Assembly: GCA_963931925.1 (NCBI GenBank)
Contig: OZ007573.1
Location: 37,108,796-37,172,795, forward strand
DNA length: 64,000 nucleotides
Reading direction: 5' to 3'
Origin: Onchidella celtica
Lineage: Eukaryota; Mollusca; Gastropoda; Systellommatophora; Onchidiidae
A model generated the notes under the pieces. The model made no database searches, was not told the DNA's origin, and worked only from the letters and a program-made list of their open reading frames with translations. Made by a program: the position numbers and the translations under genes. Below, one piece after another: positions 56,501 through 64,000 of the stretch; position 1 is the first letter of the stretch; every line of letters starts with the position of its first letter.

Positions 56501-57119
56501 AAATGATGAGGACAGCGCCGCATCGTCCTGTGAAGAAAAATCTACAAAGAGTCCTCTCTCTGTTCACTCAGATGAAAGTTGTCTTCCCACCCCAAGTCTT
56601 CCAGCACGTGTCAACAAAACTCATCGTTTTTCGAAGTATAAAAACCCACAAAAGCAACAATTATCTGTCATCGATAGGGAAGTTATACAGGCCCTCAAAG
56701 AACCAGAAAAAGAAGTTGACCAGAACGAACTGTTTTTCAAAAGTCTGTTGCCAGCTATGAAAAGCTTGAGTTTAGTGAAGACTTTAGAATTGCGTTCAGA
56801 TATTCAACGCCTTGTTCTGTCAGCAGTGAAGTCAGCCCAATCAGATACAGCAGCTGTTGTGGCAGGATCTAATGCGAGGCTTGCTACTTCCCCACCGTCA
56901 AGTACAGCTGTTACAAATGCAATGTACCAAGATTCACAAAATGACAGATATTACAGGCAGGAACAATACACAACAGCCATGGAAGCCTCCCATGCCAGAC
57001 ATATCACTTCCCCACCAGCAAGTAGGCCTACATCTGCTACGGATGCAATATACCAAGAGGCACAAAATGACAGATATTACATACCGGAGCAGTACTTCAG
57101 TCAGCACTCACCGATGTAA
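53567..57119 (+). pseudogene. MADF-BESS protein of the Harbinger element, one in-frame stop
   Basis: Exon 1 (53567-53699) starts MDDEKLIASVRARSFIY and ends IAREVGEN at GTAAGT. Exon 2 (56314-57119) continues VTAADCRKRWATVRDHF, finishing the MADF DNA-binding domain. A single TAA at 56445 (WYLYDF-stop-TFL) interrupts, where a TTA leucine codon would fit. The rest is open: a Ser-rich linker, the BESS motif NELFFKSLLPAMKSLSL (about 56721-56771) and a tail with two similar segments ending NDRYY. Such proteins bring Harbinger transposase to the ends and into the nucleus. The 2614-base intron contains the catalytic exon of the transposase in antisense. Confidence 0.8.
53700..55283 (+). other. First part of the MADF-BESS intron, no other gene seen
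   Basis: AT-rich intronic sequence with a CT run near 53722-53740. Short frames at 54476-55270 show no domain. Confidence 0.5.
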
Positions 57120-58004
57120 CTGTGTGTCTGTTTGCACATGACAATTATTATGTGCCAGTGTTAGGATTATACAATGCCGGAAGGACTAACAGTTTTTTTA
57201 TTTAATTTTTTGCAATGGCAAGAGAGTGATTGCCAAAAGTTAACCTTTTTTTAGTTCAGTAATTTCTGATAACATGGTCATTTTATTTGTTTCATTTCAT
57301 CTCATTTGGTTTGATATGTCTGTCCAACTCGATGTACAAAGGTAGTGCATAACATTTCGGGCAAAATGCCATATAAGAGAGCTGATGGTAGAGTATTGAA
57401 TTTGTTTCATACATTATGAATTGGCTATCCAAAATAAAAGGCAATAATAATCATACTTTTCTCTAGTTCCATGCTTTTTATTGTCAGTCAAGATTATGAC
57501 CAATATGTATTAAAATGCCTCGATATTATTACAATTAATGATTTTTATGCTGTTTGTGCATGAAGGTGAAATTACTAAGCATTTCGATATAACATACAAC
57601 CACATACACACACACACATCATACATTCATACATACATACATGCCTACATACATACATACACATATACATACACACATACATACATACATAATTTTCTTA
57701 CCTCAGTGTGACAACAAGACGTTCTTCTGGTGAAATTGCTCGACAGAAATTCGTAGACTTTTCCTTTAGATCAGCAGCACACAGTGCTGAAGAAGATCAT
57801 AGAACGTCTGATGCTTCATCCTGAAGTACTGGGCAAATCTTTCTGGATCATTCAGAAGTTGAGGCATCAAATGGTGATATTCCCCATGAATGTGTTGCAA
57901 TTTGTTGATTGGGTATGTACAGCAAAACGCCGTGTTCGGCGTATAATGTTTCTTTTCTTCCACCACCACCATAATATAAGCTTCTTTCGCCTTGTAAGCG
58001 CCAT
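55284..58004 (-). pseudogene. PIF/Harbinger transposase, two exons, exon 1 frameshifted
   Basis: Exon 1 (58004-57702) begins MALTRRKKLILWWWWKKRN, changes frame near 57915, reads INKLQHIHGEYHHLMPQLL and FRMKHQTFYDLLQHC, changes again near 57775, and ends AISPEERLVVTLR at GTAAGA. Exon 2 (56151-55284), after TGTTTTCAG, is intact: FLATGDSFRSLAFRF, then LGAIDGKHVQLKAP (first Asp), FVGDEAFALMPN (second Asp), ARRQVECTFGVLSSMW (catalytic Glu) and a terminal ICVLHNYI region. The DDE exon is therefore complete; only exon 1 is damaged. Its 1550-base intron holds exon 2 of the MADF-BESS gene on the opposite strand. Confidence 0.88.
57595..57690. repeat. (CATA)n/(CA)n microsatellite
   Basis: Runs of ACATACATACAT with some ACACAC, directly downstream of transposase exon 1 in its intron. 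Confidence 0.85.
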
Positions 58005-58163
58005 TTTTACATGGTGTGTTGACGTGAAAATGTATGTGAGCAGCCGATTTTCGCCCGGCTCCGTCCTGGTCTACTATATATGCTTTCATGGACCCGGGTA
58101 ACCGTGTGAGGCACGGCCGTGCTATGCACGTCCGGGTCCGGGTCCACTATATTTCTACCCTTA

Positions 58164-59197
58164 AGACTCTAGTTCAACAATCATTTTTCGTGTGCTACAC
58201 AACACACTCTGACACAGGCTGCTTGAGCCCAACTCTAGACCTTGGTCACGTTAATAATGGAACTTAGATTCAATGCAAATACAAATAAACTTATTTCCAC
58301 ACTACGGATCCTTACAAAATGCATGGCTGTAATGTTTAAAGTTGATTTTCGACCAATAATATGTGGAGAAAGTTTTAAGAAAGGCGAACGAAGACATGAC
58401 GAAGTAGACACCGCGTGAAAGTTTCTATCACACTTTTTGATTCTACCGGTACTGGTCGAAAATGCGTCTCGGTTTTTGCGGCTCAAATTTTTTTACTAAA
58501 AGTAATAGTAAAGACCGATTTTTGTTCAAAATGAATGTGTCCACGTAACTCTTCATCAAAAATTGATGCAGTACACCAAGTTTCATAATTTTTTATGGCG
58601 TAGTCGCGAAGTTTTAGCTGCTTACAGGTTCACCCTCTAGCTCAATTATAGTAAGAGAATGTCGTCTCTGTTTGTTTCTTTGCCTTTGGATAAGACTTAC
58701 TGCATTCCCCTTCCATATTTAATGTTCTACGCACCATTTCAGCATTTGAGGCGAAACTTCTCATGAAATGGCGGCAATCTGAACACTGGGTAGTTTCATT
58801 TACCTCATTGAAGACACACCGGACCTTAAGTTCTGACAAGTTAAACATACATATGAGGCGCATCTCACCTTAACTCTTTGGCTACCGTAAGCCGAGTTTT
58901 GCGGCTCGAACCACTTCCAATTTTGGACTGTGAGCCGTGGTTCACAGCTCAGAATGTAGACCTATGAATTTGACCTATTCTTGTCACACATCCTGGCCAA
59001 CATACTAACCGGCAACAGGAATTGATCCAGGAACTTCATTTTGGTGATTGGAGAGAAAGAAAGGAATTTTGATTTTATGAACTTGTTTGAGCATTTCTGA
59101 GTGAAGTGTGGAGTTCCAAGTGTGCTGTGTTCAACATGGAGCATCGACTACCAGGTAGTCTGCCTCCCAAATGTTTCATGCCGAAAAGGCTTGAAAA
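58164..59197. other. Intergenic, one cysteine-containing frame
   Basis: No confirmed gene. A minus-strand frame at 58863-58642 contains VRCVFNEVNETTQCSDCRHF, loosely like the cysteine-rich tail of a piggyBac protein, but neither spacing nor context supports it. Confidence 0.4.
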
Positions 59198-59836
59198 ATG
59201 ATAGATATATGGGCTCAGGAAGACGGAGGCGCAGTGTTGAGTGACAGTGACAGTGATGTCGATGGCAGGAATTTCACAAGCGATGAAGACTATGCATCAA
59301 GCAGCAGTAGCGATGAAGGAAACAAAAGTGGGCATGGTCAGCCAGCTGTGCCACTGTGTGCGGGCAAGGGAAAGGGGCCTACGAAAAGACTGACTCAGGA
59401 AGCTGTACATGGATCAAGATGCAGACCAACACAGACTAAGGTAGGTAACAATATGCCACAGTGGACTGAAGTTACCGGAGGAAATACAGCCAATGCATTT
59501 TGGTTTGTTCGTCAGAACACACATGGAGTGAATGAAACAAAAGTGACTGCTGATTCTTCTCACTTGGACTGCCTGCTAGCTCTCCTGACCCCTGATATTG
59601 TAGACAACCTTTCAGACAACATAAACACATATATGGCAGGACACTGACTGAGCAAAATACACCAGCATGGAGGTATTCTATATTTCGGAACTTTACCCCT
59701 GTGACGAGACCTGAACTGATGAAATTCAGGGCTATGCTCATTGCTATGGGCCTCAACCCAAAAGATTCAGTCAAAAGCTGTGGGCCAGTCAAACTGGGCC
59801 GTGTCGCTAAACACTTTAGCCCCGCCCAGTAACACA
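59198..59836 (+). pseudogene. piggyBac transposase N-terminal part
   Basis: ATG at 59198 opens MIDIWAQEDGGAVLSDSDSD, an acidic N-terminus, followed by WTEVTGGNTANAFWFVRQN and VDNLSDNINTYMAG, matching the start of piggyBac domains. A frame change near 59640 continues with RYSIFRNFTPVTRPELMKFRAMLIAMGLN, the conserved -FRA-LIAMGL helix. The sequence is then replaced near 59840 by the next element. The piggyBac piece at 63690 could be the continuation, but about 200 residues would be missing between them. Confidence 0.75.
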
Positions 59837-60061
59837 CTGGAGGGCAGAAAGGCCAAAATGGTGGAAGGCGGCGGCTGCTACAGTGCTAGTGCTGGTTTAG
59901 TGATCGTTTTGTGTTGTTTATCAGCTGGTTTTAGCATTTACATCTTGTACTTACTGAAATTTTATCTAGTCTAGGTGTAGTTTGAGTGATCTGTCTGAGT
60001 GAACAAGTGAAGTAATTAGTTTGTGGATTATTTTTTTATTTTTCCTGTGAGGGATTTCGTA

Positions 60062-62895
60062 ATGGCTACACCAGACCGCTATGTTGACACTTTATGCACT
60101 GTAGATAGAAACCTGTACTTCGCTAAGCTAACATTTGATGATGGCAGCAAATTGCCAGATCCATTTGACATTGCTGAAGCATCCTGGGTTTGTAACCCGA
60201 AGAGCTGGCCCAGTCTAACACATTTTGACATTATTCAATACTTTGTTTATGGGACAAATCTCTATACACTGTGCCAAACGAAGGCCTACAAGAGCTTTGG
60301 TGGCTATAACTATGCGGTAAATGGCCATGTGCAGATTATAAAAGCATTTTCACCCAGTGCTGGACCAGTCCAAGACATTGCAAGCAAGCACATGGTTTTA
60401 TGGGCGGAGGTACCACCCAGCCAGCGACAGGGACAGAGGGCTATCCTGTGCAAGTCTTTCCTTGTTGTCAACAAAGAAATGGCAGAGATCATCACTGCCC
60501 ACTGAACCTGAATGGCAGGGTGAGGTTTAGATCTTTTATATCTGCATTTAGTGGAGAAGATTTGTAGAATGTGCATTGTTTGTAGATCTATAGTCATTAG
60601 TTATAAATAACATAAGAATTTATGGCTTTATCTAACGACAGCATCAATTCTTCAAATGCAGACTAATGAATTGCACAACCTAACCTGTGATCGGTACTGT
60701 CATTAGAGAATGCAAGAAGTACCATCAAATATAAAAATAGTAGGTTATATATTTTATTCATTTTTTTTTCCCAATCAAAATTTAAAAAATCTTTGAGGAA
60801 GATGTGAGACATAATATCACAACAAACAATTGCCAAAATGTTACTCCCTGCTTTCACATAGTGACAAAAACAAATTCGGATGTTAAATTTTAACTAACAG
60901 GACATTTACTTTCATGTGTTGTGACCAATATTAGTACACTTAAAAATAGCTGACATTACTTAAGCAAATTACATTGCTCCTTGTTCATCCTAAGTAAAAA
61001 TGATATACTGTGGTATGGTTGTGAGAAAAGTGTCTTGATAAGAGTTTTATCAGTTGATTTACTTATTTCCTTTATTTTCTGACAGGGTAGATACCACTGT
61101 AAATGGAATGTAACTTTAATCCTGTTACTATGTTATACGTATGCATACATCAGCTATTTGAAATAAAATAACACACATTCTTATTCTTCAGAAATGGAAT
61201 AGCATGTAGCCACACAGTGGCCATCGCTTTCAAAGTTGAATTTGCAGTAAGAGCAGGGCCTTGACAAAAGTGCACCCACTGAGGAACTGTGCAAGTGGAA
61301 TACTGCATCCAAAAAGAAGGTACGTGTTTGTAAAATTGTTTAGCAACTTTCATGATCATTACAGTTACAACGATGATTGGACAAAGGAAAGATGCCTTGA
61401 GTTTAACAGTTTCATTCCATTCCTTTTCCTTACAGCTGCAGACAAAATAGATTTGCATTATATATATTATGTTAAAACTAGTAATTCTGAAAGCTTGTTA
61501 CACTCCGCACCATTCACATCAATAACGCGGACAAAGTAAGTTTTGAGAAGTATCATTTTGGGGGTGGACTGAGGACAGCAGTAGGTTACAAGACTTCATC
61601 CCAGAGTAGAATACAGACTACTGTTTAATTATTGCATTCTGTAAATTTGTAAGAGCAGCAATTACAATAACAATTGTATCTAATTGCTTGACCAGTGTGA
61701 GAGGACATTTGTTTGCCAGGATTCTGAATTTTCTCAAACTTGCAATAACCCGTTCAACGTGAATTCGAAGACGAGCAATTTCTCGTGACTTAGTTAATTC
61801 ATTACCACTGAGCTGCTTCTTTCCACGTGTGAAAGATGGGATGTGCAGTAGAGCACCATGAGCTGCACATTCAATTTCTATAGTAAATCCACAGTCTGCC
61901 ATTACCTCATCCCCATGTTGCAGTTTGGAAAGGTACCCAGACTCAAGTGTAATTTGTTTGTTGAGGTTCAGCCAGCAAAGCTCTAGGACATTGATTTTAC
62001 AAAGCCCTCTGTGAGGCAGAAGAGGAGGACAACTGCAACAGATGCCACCCCAGGGAACAAAGCATGGAAAATGAATTCTATCACCCTGCAAGACACTGAC
62101 ACCAATGCAACCTGAGGCAGTGGTCCAACCTTCTCCGAAGAAGAAAAGAACAGCCAAATGTTATCATCTCTATAAAGCAAACCAGGACTGTCAATTTTAT
62201 TCAGACACTGGCTACAGATATGACTGCTGATGTCATCAAATTAATTGAATGCCAGACCAAAGAGCAGTCAAGCTCCCCTCTTTGGAGAGTACAGCGATTA
62301 GGATGAATTACTTCTAGCACTATTCATAAAGTGTTTCACCGTAAAGAACAAGACAAGCTTGCAGATTTTTTATGTCCTGTCAGGGACTTAAGAAATATTC
62401 CCTCAATCAAATATGGGGTTGACCACGAAGAAACTGTCAAGAATGAATATGCTGAATACCAGTCTCAAGGACACGCAAATTTTTCTGTCACCAGCAGTGG
62501 TCTTGTTCTTAGATCAGATTACCCATACTTAGGGGCATCACCTGATGGTATTGTTTTTTGTGATTGCTGTGGAAGAGGTTGCCTGGAAATTAAGTGTCCA
62601 TTTAATTTCAGGACAAAATTCCCCACAGACAACTCTGCTTCCAATTTCCCAGTTTACTATGACCAGGAGAATGGCTTTTTAACCTTAAAAAAAAACCATG
62701 AGTACTCCAATCAAGTCCAGATGCACATGTTTATGACTGGCACAAAGTATTGACTTCTACATGTATGCAAAAGAAAACAGTATTCTAATCCGAGTTGGAT
62801 GAGATGATGCATTTCTTGATCTTCTCATCAGTAAATGTGCAACAATATATAAAAGTGTAATTGCTCCTAAACTTGTGGCAAAATATTCCCAGTAA
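60062..62895 (+). pseudogene. SWIM zinc-finger/YqaJ exonuclease gene, at least three exons, broken
   Basis: Exon 1 (60062-60519) starts MATPDRYVDTLC and includes DIIQYFVYG, AYKSFGGYNYAVNGHVQ and VPPSQRQGQRAIL, the usual lead-in to a SWIM finger. It ends ITAH-TGA-T-TGA-MAG at GTGAGG. Exon 2 (61192-61319) reads NGIACSHTVAIAFKVEFAVRAG, shifts by one base, then PTEELCKWNTASKKK, giving C-x-C-x7-C-x-H if the two TGA are cysteines. The last exon (about 62190-62895) carries the YqaJ fold: KYGVDHEETVKNEY, YLGASPDGIV, CLEIKCPFNF (catalytic D...E-K) and SNQVQMHMFMTG. Stops at 62304 and 62800 and a frame change near 62751 make it a pseudogene. The end VAKYSQ is at 62895. Confidence 0.8.
61618..62157 (-). 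pseudogene. ISL2EU-like DDE transposase, C-terminal part
   Basis: From about residue 65 the frame matches the second half of DDE_Tnp_4-type ISL2EU transposases: LQHGDEVMADCGFTIE carries the second Asp, LHIPSFTRGKKQLSGNEL the linker, and REIARLRIHVERVIASLRKF the catalytic Glu, then LTNLQNAIIKQ. The usual MADKGF reads MADCGF. Sequence before residue 65 does not look like the family, and the first Asp region was not found, so the 5' part is missing or scrambled. It is antisense to, and inside an intron of, the YqaJ gene. Confidence 0.8.
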
Positions 62896-63689
62896 CTCTC
62901 ACGCAATGCCTATGAACATGAAAATTAGGCCTATTGTTTTTTAATTTTTATGAAAACTGGAATTTAGCAGGTCTTGAACAAAATACTCCAGATACAAATA
63001 CTGTAAGTGCAAAAGAACCCTGGATTCTGCCTTTTATTTACTTTTTTTCATGAAGCTTTTTATTTAATGTAATGGGTGGGATCTACGTAACACTGGTGCT
63101 TAGTTCATGCATGTGAATGAAATCTGATCAACTACCGGTATGTATGTGGAACACTGCCCACAAGAGACAAAATTTGTGTGCATGCTTGTGCACCTGTATT
63201 GTGTGCGCATGGGCTTTCAAGGCATATGTATATAATATATAACAGGGCCTATGTGCGCCAGAATGTGATTATGCTCTGGATCTGTATGTGATCTCTGTTG
63301 ATTATGTCATTGTTGACGTGCTATTTGTTTGGTTCTGCTATCAGATTCAATGTGCATCAGAAGAACCAATTTCTCTAGGTATTGGCTAAGTTTATCTTTT
63401 GAATTCCTCTAGAATTCATAAATTTTGTAAGGTTACAATATACGCCTGTGGATATGCGCCTTTGAAATTGGAAAGTACTTCATTGTTTTGTTGCTACATG
63501 GAGATCTGAGAACTGCCCCTGGAGATGGGACAAGTGATACAAGGCTACTCAATAACTGTGACTCAGATCCATCGAGAACGTTCTCTTACGAGTAGCGGAG
63601 GGTATAATCTAGATTTTGGCAAGTATTTGGGCTCTCTCTTTTGCTCCTGCTTGCTGTTGTGCATGCATCACTAAGTTTCACATCAAAAC
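62896..63689. other. Intergenic, no gene seen
   Basis: AT-rich with TG-rich patches near 63180-63260. Any right end of the ISL2EU-like element should lie here but I cannot define it. Confidence 0.5.
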
Positions 63690-63950
63690 GCACCTCATGG
63701 TGCTGGGATGGGCTATCACCCTGACTTGGATGCAGACTGCACGCAAGCTGAGAAAGTGTTTCAGATACTGACATCCTCACTGCAGAAAGGCCACCACATC
63801 TTCGGGGATAGATTTTACACATCCTTTCCCCTGCTTGAATTCCTCAGACAGAAGTCCCACAACTACGCTGGCACAATCAATGTCCAGCGAAAGAATTTCC
63901 TCATGGAACTGCGGACACTTCAGCTGGATCATCTTCCAATGAGGTAGTTT
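63690..63950 (+). pseudogene. piggyBac transposase, middle part, fragment
   Basis: The frame 63708-63947 reads MGYHPDLDADCTQAEKVFQ, GHHIFGDRFYTSFPLLEFL and HNYAGTINVQRKNF. GDRFYTS is the second catalytic Asp motif of piggyBac and AGTINVQRKN the segment after it. A stop follows at 63945. Sequence after it (QNKNMPQLLLGTKKP-like) may continue the gene in another frame past the window edge. Confidence 0.75.
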
Positions 63951-64000
63951 ATGGCAGAACAAAAATATGCCACAGTTGCTTTTAGGGACAAAAAAGCCAA

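Larger units (their letters stand above)
53333..58160. mobile_element. PIF/Harbinger transposon, 4.8 kb, two interleaved genes
   Basis: Ends are inverted repeats GGGTAGAAATATAGTGG continuing to 29 matched bases, flanked by 3-bp duplications TTA (53330-53332, 58161-58163), the Harbinger signature. The right repeat has a 16-base palindromic extra (ACGTGCATAGCACGG) before CCGTGCCTC, which both ends share. It encodes a transposase on the minus strand (exons 58004-57702, 56151-55284) and a MADF-BESS protein on the plus strand (exons 53567-53699, 56314-57119). The exons alternate along the DNA. Few lesions remain, so the copy is relatively young. Confidence 0.92.
59840..62895. mobile_element. ISL2EU-like DNA transposon remnant with YqaJ nuclease gene
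   Basis: A DDE transposase of the ISL2EU (PHIS) kind on the minus strand (62157-61618) lies inside an intron of a SWIM/YqaJ gene on the plus strand (60062-62895). To my knowledge ISL2EU elements carry a second gene with a YqaJ-type exonuclease, so the pair identifies the superfamily. Its position between two piggyBac fragments suggests it inserted into a piggyBac gene. Terminal repeats and a 2-bp duplication were not located. Confidence 0.65.

Noticed and set aside
58642..58863. Cysteine-containing frame as a piggyBac tail
   Set aside because: Cysteine spacing does not match the usual pattern and no other transposase sequence lies upstream on that strand.

Overview
This is an animal (metazoan) genomic window, AT-rich and full of transposable elements. 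I recognise no host gene. Short introns with GT-AG borders, tRNA-derived SINEs, minisatellites, and piggyBac, PIF/Harbinger, ISL2EU-like, mariner-type, LINE and Ty3/gypsy elements together suggest a marine invertebrate. A mollusc is plausible but unproven.

Layout. 1-393: a 23-bp minisatellite. 920-1325: an end of a repeat family rich in GTATAA palindromes. About 4893-10240: two diverged tandem copies of non-coding sequence; one carries a solo LTR (4981-5918), the other a 1.1-kb TIR element (8301-9426). 10966-14326: two solo LTRs of one gypsy family, plus SINE pieces. 15336-27551: a large piggyBac-like element bounded by TTAA, with structured repeats at both ends. It carries a broken transposase (+) and a small spliced gene (-), and has been invaded by a full-length LINE with a 16-bp target duplication and by a 3.3-kb palindromic-TIR unit that itself carries a SINE. 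27990-35023: decayed Harbinger, MADF/BESS and piggyBac genes. 35399-42592: a Ty3/gypsy element with apparently identical 1187-bp LTRs and the unusual pol order protease-integrase-RT-RNase H, but with most of the integrase core and of the RT palm missing. 42600-46187: Myb/SANT-like exons, a piggyBac fragment and a mariner-type element. 46768-52111: a second LINE, broken by a perfect 154-bp copy of its own flank, among unidentified exons. 53333-58160: a Harbinger element with 3-bp TTA duplication and two opposed, interleaved genes. 59198-62895: a piggyBac N-terminus followed by an ISL2EU-like transposase interleaved with a SWIM/YqaJ nuclease gene. 63690-63950: another piggyBac fragment, at the window end.

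How the genes work together. The DNA transposons appear as two-gene units: a transposase on one strand and an accessory gene (MADF-BESS DNA binding, YqaJ nuclease, or the unknown 115-residue piggyBac-borne protein) on the other. In the Harbinger and ISL2EU-like units the exons of one gene lie inside introns of the other. Nearly all copies carry frameshifts or stops; the clear exception is the 1075-residue LINE ORF at 15701-18928, which looks intact.
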